DNA of 64,000 nucleotides, from positions 1,364,001 through 1,428,000 of the forward strand of contig NC_011529.1 of the NCBI RefSeq assembly GCF_000018365.1, given 5' to 3'. The stretch comes from Thermococcus onnurineus NA1. Its GTDB lineage: Archaea; Methanobacteriota_B; Thermococci; Thermococcales; Thermococcaceae. A model generated the notes under the pieces. It searched no databases, was not told the DNA's origin, and saw nothing but the letters and a program-made list of their open reading frames with translations. Position numbers and translations under genes: made by a program. Position 1 is the stretch's first letter; the number at the start of each line of letters is the position of its first letter. Shown here piece by piece: positions 1 to 7,744 of the stretch.

Positions 1-1
1 G

Positions 2-574
2 AAGCCCCAGATTAGGGTTGTAGGTTTTGACGACGGAACTTTCTCCTTTTCTTCAAAATTAGAGAGGGAAAAGACGATTCTAATCGGCATCGTCATGAAG
101 GGCTCTCAGGAGGTAGTCGGCGTTCTCTCGCGCTGGATAACCGTCGATGGGCGAGATGCAACGAACGCAATGATAGACGCCGTTAAGAGCTCACGCTTCA
201 GGGATTTGAGGGTCATCATGCTCAAGGGGATAACCTACGCGGGCTTTAACGTTGTGGATTTGGAGATGCTCCACCGGAAGACGGGACTTCCAGTGATAGT
301 TGTCGTCAGGAAGAAGCCAGACTTGAGAGCCATGGAGAAAGCTCTAAGGAAGCACTTTTCTGATGCTGGGGAGAGGATAACCCTACTAAGAAAAGCGCCA
401 CCTCTGGTGGAACTAATCCCCGGAAGGCTCTATCTCCAGGCGGTCGGCCTTGACTACGAAAGGGCTGCTGAGGTAGTCAGAGTAGCCACGAAAACCGGGC
501 TCACTCCAGAGCCCCTTAGACTGGCCCACATGATAGCCAGTGCCGTGATGAGGGGCGAGAGTACAAGGGAGTAG
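2..574 (+). CDS. DUF99 family protein, 5' truncated
   Basis: The open frame enters at the left edge of the window and runs to TAG at 572-574, so the first few codons are missing. An ATG at 95 is internal: upstream codons in the same frame read [14 protein letters not shown], the conserved start region of DUF99 proteins with its acidic pair. About 190 residues are visible, close to family length. DUF99 has an RNase H-like, endonuclease V-related fold. From memory, a Pyrococcus member has been reported as a deoxyuridine-cleaving endonuclease, so a role in repair of deaminated DNA is likely, but the substrate here is inferred. The family call is firm. Confidence 0.85.
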   Translation, partial: KPQIRVVGFDDGTFSFSSKLEREKTILIGIVMKGSQEVVGVLSRWITVDGRDATNAMIDAVKSSRFRDLRVIMLKGITYAGFNVVDLEMLHRKTGLPVIVVVRKKPDLRAMEKALRKHFSDAGERITLLRKAPPLVELIPGRLYLQAVGLDYERAAEVVRVATKTGLTPEPLRLAHMIASAVMRGESTRE

Positions 575-575
575 G

Positions 576-583
576 TTTATAAG
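576..583 (+). promoter_or_regulatory. TATA-like box of the C/D sRNA
   Basis: TTTATAAG overlaps nothing coding except the region just after the DUF99 stop. It lies about 25 nt upstream of position 604, where the C/D box RNA would begin, which is the normal archaeal TATA-to-start distance. No open reading frame on this strand uses it. Confidence 0.6.
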
Positions 584-603
584 CCGGGAGGAAAAGGAAA
601 AAT

Positions 604-666
604 CGACCGATGATGGCAACAGGGTAGCTACCGAAACTTGATGTGGAAGCCGTTCCAGTCTGAGGT
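604..666 (+). ncRNA. C/D box sRNA (2'-O-methylation guide)
   Basis: The order of boxes fits an archaeal C/D RNA. Box C is ATGATGG at 610-616 (six of seven to consensus), D' is CCGA at 631-634, C' is TTGATGT at 638-644, and D is CTGA at 660-663. Guide segments are 14 nt (617-630) and 15 nt (645-659), and the D'-C' spacer is 3 nt, all typical. A dedicated TATA-like box lies upstream. By the N+5 rule the residues pairing with A626 and C655 would be methylated. I could not assign the rRNA or tRNA targets by eye. It lies between two convergent genes. Confidence 0.75.
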
Positions 667-667
667 C

Positions 668-1504
668 TCATTCGCACGGAACCAGGAGCACCGGGATTTT
701 TGAATCTCTTATAACCCTCTCCGCCGTGCTCCCAAGGAGTAGATCCTTTATGAAGCTCCTTCCCTTCTTGCCAATAACTATAAGTGTGGCCCCCTTTGCC
801 AGGGAGGTTCCTATTATGGCCTGAGAGGCAGGACCCACGAGAACCTCAAGTTCAAACGGCGCCTTTATTCCCTTGGCCAACTTCTCGAGGTTCTTCTTGG
901 CAACATCTATGTTGTGTTCGAGCTCTTCGACCTTACCGTAATCAACGGAGTGAAGGAGTATACCCTTATCCACGAGTTCCTCGAACCCCTTGACGATCTT
1001 TATTATCCTTATTGAGCACTTGGAGAAGTCCAGCGAAACGAGGGGACGCTTAAAGATTTCGGTACAGTCGACGGACAGCTCGAATTTATCGTCGCTCTTC
1101 AGGTACTTAAGGAGGAGAACTGGTCTTTTGGTGGCTCTGGCGAGGTTCGATGCAGTGCTGCCAACGAACATTGTTCTCCAGATATTCTCGCCCATGCTCG
1201 GAATAACTACGAGATCAATATCGTTCTCCTCGGCCACCTCCGCGATCTCTATCGAGGGAATACTTATCCTCACAATTGGATTTACCTTCACCCCTTTCGT
1301 CTCCAGCTCTCTAGCGAGCCCCTCCAGCTTTTCGCGGTAAATGTCTTCCAGCTCGAAGGCCTCAAACTCGGCAACAGTTATGTCAACGACATGAATTAAG
1401 TGGAGCTCCCTGACTCCCAAAGGGAGCAGCCTGGGAATACAGTTCCGCAGAGCGTGGAGCGAAACGTCGGAAAAATCCGTTGGGTACAGAATCTTCTCAA
1501 ACAT
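668..1504 (-). CDS. Universal stress protein, two UspA domains
   Basis: A 278-residue cytosolic protein made of two tandem UspA-type alpha/beta domains, roughly 1-145 and 150-278. The second domain ends with the ATP-binding pattern G-x2-G-x9-G-S (GKKGRSFIKDLLLGS), so it is an ATP-binding type. The first domain has a degenerate version around FVGSTASNL. Start ATG at 1504 opens with MFEKILYPTDFSD, the standard Usp start. It is transcribed divergently from gcvT. Its client process cannot be told from sequence. Confidence 0.9.
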   Translation of the reverse strand: MFEKILYPTDFSDVSLHALRNCIPRLLPLGVRELHLIHVVDITVAEFEAFELEDIYREKLEGLARELETKGVKVNPIVRISIPSIEIAEVAEENDIDLVVIPSMGENIWRTMFVGSTASNLARATKRPVLLLKYLKSDDKFELSVDCTEIFKRPLVSLDFSKCSIRIIKIVKGFEELVDKGILLHSVDYGKVEELEHNIDVAKKNLEKLAKGIKAPFELEVLVGPASQAIIGTSLAKGATLIVIGKKGRSFIKDLLLGSTAERVIRDSKIPVLLVPCE

Positions 1505-1606
1505 TTAGGTCACCTTAGTATCATATTGTTCATCAATGTTTATTACAGTTGCTCATGGATTGGAAAGGATTATAACGCTCAGAGCGAATTTTGAGCGGTG
1601 ATACTC

Positions 1607-2803
1607 ATGGCCAAGAGAGTCCACATCTTTGACTGGCATAAGAAAAATGCTAAGAAGGTTGAGGAATTCGCCGGATGGGAGATGCCTATCTGGTACTCGA
1701 GCATAAAGGATGAACACCTCGCCGTCAGAAATGGCGTTGCCATCTTCGATGTCTCGCACATGGGGGAGTTCATTTTCAAGGGTAAGGACGCGCTGGAGTT
1801 CCTCCAGTACGTTACTACCAATGACATAAGCAAGCCCCCCGCGATAAGTGGAACCTACACCCTCGTCCTTAACGAGCGCGGAGCTGTGAAAGACGAGACC
1901 CTTGTCTTCAACATGGGGAATGACACCTATATGATGGTCTGTGACAGCGATGCATTCGAGAAGCTCGAAGCCTGGTTCAACGCGATAAAGCGCGGAATAG
2001 AGAAGTTCGGGGAGCTCGATCTTGAGATTGAGAACAAGACCTACGACATGGCAATGTTCTCCATTCAGGGACCAAAGGCAAGGGATCTGGCAAAGGATCT
2101 CTTCGACATCGACATCAACGACCTCTGGTGGTTCCAGGCCAAGGAAGTCGAACTCGACGGCATAAAGATGCTCCTCTCAAGGAGTGGCTACACCGGCGAA
2201 AACGGCTTTGAAGTCTACTTCGAGGACGCCAATCCATACCACCCCGATCCAGAGAGGAGAGGCGAGCCCGAGAAGGCCCTCCACGTCTGGAAGACAATAC
2301 TCGAAGCCGGCGAGAAGTACGGCATTAAGCCTGCCGGACTCGGCGCCCGTGACACTCTCAGGCTTGAGGCTGGCTACACACTGTACGGCAACGAGACCAA
2401 GGAGCTTCAGCTCCTCAGTACCGACATCGACGAAGTTACCCCACTCCAGGCAAACCTTGACTTCGCCATATTCTGGGACAAGGAGTTCATCGGAAAGGAG
2501 GCTCTGCTCAAGCAGAGGGAGCGCGGCATTCCGAGGAAGCTCGTCCACTTCAAGATGATCGACAAGGGCATCCCAAGGGAGGGCTACAAGGTCTACGCCA
2601 ACGGCGAGCTTATCGGCGAGGTCACGAGCGGAACCAGCTCACCTCTCCTCGGCATTGGAATAGGCATTGCCTTCGTTAAGACGGAGTATGCCAAACCTGG
2701 CGTCGAAATAGAGGTTGAGATAAGGGGCAAGCCCAAGAAAGCCGTAACCGTTGCTCCCCCGTTCTATGACCCCAAGAAGTACGGCGCCTTCAGGGAGGAG
2801 TGA
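1607..2803 (+). CDS. gcvT: Aminomethyltransferase, glycine cleavage T protein
   Basis: Transfers the aminomethyl carbon of glycine from lipoylated H protein to tetrahydrofolate (or an archaeal pterin), releasing ammonia. The 398-residue frame carries the GcvT fold with the folate-binding region around [12 protein letters not shown] and the C-terminal barrel ([21 protein letters not shown]). I chose ATG 1607 over an in-frame GTG at 1598 because that GTG lies inside the GGTGAT ribosome-binding site, which is correctly spaced from 1607. The lipoate ligase-like gene at 41939-42688 could supply the lipoyl group of the partner H protein. H and P protein genes are not in the window. Confidence 0.95.
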
Positions 2804-2835
2804 GGTTTTTATTCCCTTTTCCCACATCTTTCCCC

Positions 2836-3663
2836 ATGTCTAAAAAGCACGCGATCGGAGCCGTTCTCCTCTGGTCAACGGTTGCATCTGCCTTCAAGCT
2901 CTCGCTCGGGTATCTAACTCCACTTCAGCTGGTCTTCTACGCCTCGCTAACTTCATTGTTCGTCTTTGGCGTTCTCTATGCCAAAAATTTCTCACCGAGG
3001 AGGGAGAACCTTCGTTCGGCCTATCTCGGGCTGATTAATCCACTTATTTACTACACGGTACTCTTCTCGGCCTACGACCGCCTGTCGGCCCAGGAGGCAC
3101 AGGCCTTTAACTACACCTGGCCGCTGATGCTGGTTGTCCTCTCTATCCCCATCCTCGGAAAGAGGCCCAGTGCTAGGGCAATAGCTGGCTTGTTCCTCGG
3201 CTTCCTCGGGGTCCTCGTCGTTGCAACTAAAGGGAACCTGGCCGAACTGAACTTCACAGACCCGGTAGGTGTTGCATTGGGCCTCTGGAGCGCTGTGATA
3301 TGGGCATCTTACTGGATACTGAACCTCCGCGACGAGAGGTCCCCAGTTGAGAAGATGTTCTGGAACTTCCTTTTCGGCTTCATCTATGTAGCGACAGCAA
3401 CTTTCCTCACCGGAAGCCTCGCCCTCCCAGAACCAAAGGCTCTGGCTGGAGCTATTTACGTCGGCCTCTTCGAGATGGGCCTGACCTTCCTGCTCTGGTA
3501 CAGAGCCGTGGAGAACGACATGGCCTTTGCCTCAAACCTGGCCCATATTGTCCCCTTCCTCTCGTTAGTCTTCATATCGGTGGTCGTGGGCGAGAGCATA
3601 GCTCCATCAACGGTTGTGGGACTGGCGATGATAGTTGGCGGAATCGTTATTGGAAGAGAATAG
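2836..3663 (+). CDS. EamA/DMT family transporter
   Basis: A 275-residue integral membrane protein with about ten hydrophobic segments in two homologous EamA halves, as in drug/metabolite transporters. The substrate is unknown. An upstream in-frame ATG at 2800 would overlap gcvT and adds a non-family N-terminus. I prefer ATG 2836 because a T-rich TATA-like box (about 2806-2813) lies about 27 nt upstream, the pattern of a leaderless archaeal transcript. It begins 32 nt after gcvT but probably has its own promoter. Confidence 0.85.
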   Translation: MSKKHAIGAVLLWSTVASAFKLSLGYLTPLQLVFYASLTSLFVFGVLYAKNFSPRRENLRSAYLGLINPLIYYTVLFSAYDRLSAQEAQAFNYTWPLMLVVLSIPILGKRPSARAIAGLFLGFLGVLVVATKGNLAELNFTDPVGVALGLWSAVIWASYWILNLRDERSPVEKMFWNFLFGFIYVATATFLTGSLALPEPKALAGAIYVGLFEMGLTFLLWYRAVENDMAFASNLAHIVPFLSLVFISVVVGESIAPSTVVGLAMIVGGIVIGRE

Positions 3664-3705
3664 CACAAAACTTATAAACCTCCCCTAGCTAAGGTTAAGC
3701 CGGAT

Positions 3706-3846
3706 GGGGGCGTGGTGTAGCCTGGTCCATCATCGCGGGCTCCAGAGGTATGAGGACTTGCGGGTTTGCTGATTTGGGGATGAGCCTTTGGAGCTCTGAC
3801 CCGGAGAAACCCGCGGACCGGGGTTCAAATCCCCGCGCCCCCACCA
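3706..3846 (+). tRNA. tRNA-Trp (CCA anticodon) with intron
   Basis: Acceptor stem GGGGGCG/CGCCCCC, T arm CGGGG-TTCAAAT-CCCCG, discriminator A and an encoded CCA (3844-3846). The anticodon stem GCGGG/CCCGC (3735-3739 with 3810-3814) closes a loop with anticodon CCA at 3742-3744. The gene is interrupted after position 37 by an intron at 3746-3808. A TATA-like CTTATAAA lies near 3670, about 30 nt upstream. Confidence 0.95.
3746..3808 (+). ncRNA. tRNA-Trp intron acting as a C/D box guide RNA
   Basis: The 63-nt intron holds box C (ATGAGGA, 3750-3756), D' (CTGA, 3769-3772), C' (GGATGAG, 3778-3784) and D (CTGA, 3796-3799). The guide before D (ending GGAGCT) pairs with GCUCCA of the 5' exon and places the fifth nucleotide on C3742, tRNA position 34. 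The guide before D' (GCGGGTTTG) pairs with AAACCCGC and places the fifth nucleotide on C3810, tRNA position 39. This matches the known archaeal tRNA-Trp intron that directs 2'-O-methylation of residues 34 and 39 of its own precursor. Confidence 0.9.
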
Positions 3847-4052
3847 TTTCTGGAAAACTTCTTCCGAGAGTCTAACGCACACTGTCTCTTTTGATAAATC
3901 CTTGCGTTTGTGAGCCCTTGCCTTTTTATAGACATAGCACGGAGAAGTGACTGATGGAGATGCTCTGAAGCAGCTAGTAACCCCGACAGCTAGCTAGTAC
4001 CAACGGAAGTTTTATTAACTTTGACTTACAAAAACATGATTAAGGTGATGCT

Positions 4053-4289
4053 ATGGAGGAATCGATTCTCATCGGAAAGGACAAGTTCAAGATAAGCGAA
4101 GACGAGACTGCCAGGAGAGAACTCAGGGTTGTTAAGGTTCACGACGATGCCATCCAGATCCAGGAGGAAGTCCATGGCATCATAGCCCTCGTTGGCGCGA
4201 GCTCCAGCGTCAACATCAAGAAGGAAGAGCTCAAAAACCTCATCAAAGTCGCCAAAGAGAAGTTTGGCTGGACCGACATCTGCGAATGA
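4053..4289 (+). CDS. Conserved small hypothetical protein
   Basis: A 78-residue acidic and lysine-rich protein, cytosolic, with no membrane segment or cysteine cluster. I do not recognise a characterised family. Sequence and composition look like a single small alpha/beta domain, beta-rich to about residue 50 and helical at the end (KKEELKNLIKVAKEKFGW). Start ATG 4053 follows GGTGAT at 4044-4049, and a TATA-like TTTATTAA lies near 4010. A T-run at about 4300-4306 downstream may end the transcript before the fbp promoter. Confidence 0.75.
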   Translation: MEESILIGKDKFKISEDETARRELRVVKVHDDAIQIQEEVHGIIALVGASSSVNIKKEELKNLIKVAKEKFGWTDICE

Positions 4290-4330
4290 AAGCTCTTCTT
4301 TTTTCATTACCCTTTTGCCGAGTTCTTGTG

Positions 4331-4362
4331 TATCATCGACGGTGATATTAACGTTTTATAAG
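4331..4362 (+). promoter_or_regulatory. fbp promoter: Thermococcales glycolytic motif upstream of TATA box
   Basis: TATCAT-N5-GTGATA at 4331-4347 is one base from the palindrome TATCAC-N5-GTGATA bound by the sugar-responsive TrmB-type regulator Tgr/TrmBL1. It ends just upstream of the TATA box TTTTATAAG (4354-4362). In Thermococcus this upstream position is the activating arrangement of gluconeogenic genes. Confidence 0.8.
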
Positions 4363-4396
4363 CATAAAAGTGATTAAAGCCATCGAGGTGGTTGCC

Positions 4397-5524
4397 ATGG
4401 CCATTGGAGAGAAAATAACGATCAGTGTTATAAAGGCCGACATAGGTGGATGGCCTGGACATTCCAGGGTTCATCCTCAGCTTATTGAAGCGGCTGAAGA
4501 AGTTCTGGCGAAGGCAAAAGAAGAAGGCACTATAATCGACTTCTACGTGGCTTACGCTGGTGATGATCTCCAGCTCATCATGACTCACAAGAAGGGTGTC
4601 GACAGCCCGGATATACACGGGCTCGCATGGAAGGCTTTCGAGGAGGCCACCGAGATCGCCAAGGAGTTCGGCCTTTACGGTGCCGGCCAAGACCTTCTCA
4701 AGGACGCTTTCAGCGGCAACATCAGAGGAATGGGTCCTGGCATTGCCGAGATGGAGATTACGCTTAGGAAGAGCGAGCCGATAGTTACATTCCACATGGA
4801 CAAAACCGAGCCCGGTGCGTTTAACCTGCCGATATTCAGGATGTTTGCAGATCCGTTCAACACCGCGGGCCTTGTCATAGACCCCAACATGCACATGGGC
4901 TTCAGGTTTGAAGTCTGGGACATTAAGGAGCACAAGCGTGTTATCCTTAACACTCCAGAGGAAATTTACGACCTCTTAGCTCTCATCGGCGCCAAGAGCC
5001 GCTACGTCATCAAGAGGGTCTACCCGAAAGAGGGCCACAAGATAAGCAAGGACGAACCGGTAGCTGTTATCAGCACGGAGAAGCTCTACGAGATAGCCGG
5101 CGAGTACGTCGGCAAGGATGACCCAGTTGCCATTGTCAGGGCCCAGAGCGGACTTCCGGCCCTTGGAGAGGTCCTCGAGCCCTTTGCCTTCCCGCACCTC
5201 GTCAGCGGCTGGATGCGCGGAAGCCACAACGGACCGATAATGCCAGTCCCAATGCATCAGGCCAATCCGACTAGGTTTGACGGTCCACCAAGGGTTGTTG
5301 CCCTTGGCTGGCAGATAAGCCCAGAAGGAAAGCTCGTCGGCCCGGTTGACCTCTTCGACGACCCGGCCTTTGACTACGCCAGGCAGAAGGCTCTCGAGAT
5401 AACCGAGTACATACGCAGGCACGGGCCTTTCGAGCCCCACAGGCTGCCGCTCGAAGATATGGAGTATACTACTCTTCCGGGAGTCCTCAAGAAGCTTGAG
5501 GAGCGCTTTGAGGACATTGAGTGA
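4397..5524 (+). CDS. fbp: Fructose-1,6-bisphosphate aldolase/phosphatase
   Basis: The archaeal bifunctional gluconeogenic enzyme. It condenses dihydroxyacetone phosphate with glyceraldehyde 3-phosphate and then removes the 1-phosphate to give fructose 6-phosphate. The 375-residue protein matches type V FBPase length. It starts with the diagnostic MAIGEKITISVIKADIGGWP and carries the metal-binding GHSRVHP near residue 22. ATG 4397 is preferred over GTG 4370 because it follows a purine-rich GAGGTGG and gives the family N-terminus. It is regulated through the motif at 4331-4347 and sits next to gor, so the two opposing triose-phosphate branches share a locus. Confidence 0.97.
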   Translation: MAIGEKITISVIKADIGGWPGHSRVHPQLIEAAEEVLAKAKEEGTIIDFYVAYAGDDLQLIMTHKKGVDSPDIHGLAWKAFEEATEIAKEFGLYGAGQDLLKDAFSGNIRGMGPGIAEMEITLRKSEPIVTFHMDKTEPGAFNLPIFRMFADPFNTAGLVIDPNMHMGFRFEVWDIKEHKRVILNTPEEIYDLLALIGAKSRYVIKRVYPKEGHKISKDEPVAVISTEKLYEIAGEYVGKDDPVAIVRAQSGLPALGEVLEPFAFPHLVSGWMRGSHNGPIMPVPMHQANPTRFDGPPRVVALGWQISPEGKLVGPVDLFDDPAFDYARQKALEITEYIRRHGPFEPHRLPLEDMEYTTLPGVLKKLEERFEDIE

Positions 5525-5624
5525 GCTTTTCTTCTATTATCTCTTCTAAATTTACTACAAAAACCCCCAGCGAACAGTTTTTATACCCCAAACATTCTAC
5601 TTTCTTGATAGGGTTGGCGGAAGC

Positions 5625-5665
5625 CTTAAATATTCCCCATATCAAAACTAACACTCAGAGTGATA
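5625..5665 (+). promoter_or_regulatory. gor promoter: glycolytic motif overlapping the start site
   Basis: The TATA-like box CTTAAATATT is at 5625-5634. TAACAC-N5-GTGATA at 5649-5665 is one mismatch from the Tgr/TrmBL1 palindrome and covers the expected transcription start (about 5655-5660). Downstream placement is the repressing arrangement of glycolytic genes, opposite to fbp. Confidence 0.75.
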
Positions 5666-5680
5666 CAAAGAGGTGAGAGT

Positions 5681-7642
5681 ATGAAGTTCACGGTTCTCAG
5701 GCTTAACCTGAGTGAAAATAAAGTGGAGAGCGAGGAGCTGGAAAAAGAAGGAATCTATGGAGTTATCGACTATGGACTCGAGCTCCACGAGAGCCTTAGA
5801 ACTTATGGGCTCAAGCCATATGACCCAGAAAATGTTGTCGTGATGGGAATGGGACCCTTTGCAGGCTCGACACTTCCCGGATCTCACAGGCTAATGTTCT
5901 TCTTCCGTTCACCGCTCTATGGAACACTCTTTCCTTCGGCCATGGGTGGAGCGGCCTACGCCTTCAAGAACGTTGGGGTCGACTTCGTCACCTTCGAAGG
6001 CAAAGCAGAGAAGCCCGTTGTGGTACTCCTCTACAACGACGGCAAAAACGTCAAAGTCGAGCTTCACGAGATCGAGATTGATAAGGTCATCGAAATCTGG
6101 CGCGGCTACAATGAAGAAGAGGGTGTCTATGCTCTCACCCAGTATCTCATTGACACCTTCGGAGAGAGGTTTCAGGACATGGAGTACAGAATAGCAGTCG
6201 TCGGTCCAGCGGCTCTGAACACCAACTACGGCGCTATATTCTCTCAAGCGTTGAGGAACGGTAAGAGACTCGTTGGAAGCGAGGACTGGGCCGCCCGCGG
6301 TGGTTCTGGAAGCGTTCTCCTCAGGGCACACAACGTGGTCGGCATAATCTTCGGAGGAAAGCCAAAGAAGAAGGCCTTCCCAGAAGAAGACATCTCCAAC
6401 TTCAAGACCGCCAAGACCATCGTTGAGGGCGTCCACAAGAAGCCATACAACGAGATTATCGGCGAGAAAACAACGAAGTACCGCTTTAACCCGAAGCTCA
6501 ACACCGGTGGAACCTTCGGTGGAAACTATCCTGCAGAAGGCGACTTCGTCCCGATACTCAACTGGCAGATGCCGTACATACCAAAAGAGGAGCGCATAAG
6601 GATCCATGAAAACATCATGAAGCACTACTGGGAGCCCTTTAACGAGGAAGCCATCAAGCCTAAGAACTGGACGACCTGTGGTGAGCCGTGCCCGGTGGTG
6701 TGTAAGAAGCACAGAAGGGGCCACCACGTCGAATACGAGCCCTACGAAGCCAACGGCCCGCTCAGCGGAAGCATAAGCCTGAGAGCAAGCGACATAAGCG
6801 TCCACGCCGTTGATGCCATGGGCTTCGACGCGATTGAGTTCGGCGGGACTGCAGCGTGGGTCCTTGAACTGGTTCACCGCGGCCTGCTCAAGCCAGAGGA
6901 AGTCGGTCTCAGCGGAAAGCCCGAGTTCACCAAGGAGGCCCTTCTTGAGCGCCCGGTCGAGGCGAGTGAGGTCAATGCCAAGCTCGTGGCCGAGTTAGCG
7001 CACCGCGTTGCCTTTGCCGAAAACGAGTTAGCGAGGATAATTGGCTTCGGCAAGAGAAAGGCAAGCAAGATACTTGACGAGAAGTTCAAGGACAGGCTCA
7101 AGTACGGTGAGAGCTTCAGGGACTACGCGGTCTTCACACCGCTCGGCGAGGACGGTGAGATGACTCCGACAATGTACTGGGCCATAGGCAACTACATCCC
7201 GCTGCCGATTCAGGGAAGATACTGGACGTTCTACCAGTTCGGCGTCTTCCTTGAGCCTGAGGAGCTGGCGAACAAGATAATAGCGAGCGCACTCTGGGAG
7301 TTCTGGTACGACAACGTTGGCTGGTGCCGCTTCCACAGGGGATGGATGAAGCCCGTCCTCAAGGCACTCTTCATGGACGCCTACGGAGAGAACGTCAACA
7401 TGGAGGAGCACGCGAAAAAGCAGATAAAGCGCCTCATTGAGTTCGCAAAGAAGGCCGGATACATTCCAGTATTCTGGGACAGCATGCGCGTCATTGACTT
7501 GGTCGCTGCTGGCAGTGAGGAGTTCGGCAACGAGAAGTGGGCGAAAAAGTTTAAGATAGATAAGGTTGGCACGGCGAAGGAATACCTTGAAAAAGTGCTC
7601 AATGCGTACAGCGAGATGCTTGGTGTGGAGTGGAGGCTCTGA
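5681..7642 (+). CDS. gor: Glyceraldehyde-3-phosphate:ferredoxin oxidoreductase (GAPOR)
   Basis: Tungstopterin enzyme of the aldehyde:ferredoxin oxidoreductase family that oxidises glyceraldehyde 3-phosphate to 3-phosphoglycerate with ferredoxin in the modified Embden-Meyerhof pathway. The 653-residue length equals the Pyrococcus furiosus enzyme as I recall it, and the N-terminus (GPFAGSTLPGSHRLMFFFRS) is GAPOR-like. The [4Fe-4S] cysteines are visible as CGEPCPVVC from residue 333, with a distal cysteine near 549 (GWCRFHRG). Start ATG 5681 follows GAGGTGAG. Regulation is expected through the overlapping motif at 5649-5665. Confidence 0.95.
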   Translation: MKFTVLRLNLSENKVESEELEKEGIYGVIDYGLELHESLRTYGLKPYDPENVVVMGMGPFAGSTLPGSHRLMFFFRSPLYGTLFPSAMGGAAYAFKNVGVDFVTFEGKAEKPVVVLLYNDGKNVKVELHEIEIDKVIEIWRGYNEEEGVYALTQYLIDTFGERFQDMEYRIAVVGPAALNTNYGAIFSQALRNGKRLVGSEDWAARGGSGSVLLRAHNVVGIIFGGKPKKKAFPEEDISNFKTAKTIVEGVHKKPYNEIIGEKTTKYRFNPKLNTGGTFGGNYPAEGDFVPILNWQMPYIPKEERIRIHENIMKHYWEPFNEEAIKPKNWTTCGEPCPVVCKKHRRGHHVEYEPYEANGPLSGSISLRASDISVHAVDAMGFDAIEFGGTAAWVLELVHRGLLKPEEVGLSGKPEFTKEALLERPVEASEVNAKLVAELAHRVAFAENELARIIGFGKRKASKILDEKFKDRLKYGESFRDYAVFTPLGEDGEMTPTMYWAIGNYIPLPIQGRYWTFYQFGVFLEPEELANKIIASALWEFWYDNVGWCRFHRGWMKPVLKALFMDAYGENVNMEEHAKKQIKRLIEFAKKAGYIPVFWDSMRVIDLVAAGSEEFGNEKWAKKFKIDKVGTAKEYLEKVLNAYSEMLGVEWRL

Positions 7643-7744
7643 CCTTTCATTTTCATCTATTTGTGAAGAAAGACGATTGTCAGCCTTCTATCCCTGTAAA
7701 CAGGTTTAAATCCAAAAATGTTGGAAAAACAAAAACGTGGGTGG

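Noticed and set aside
5909-6877. 322-codon reverse frame inside gor
   Set aside because: Antisense shadow; gor has family motifs throughout.
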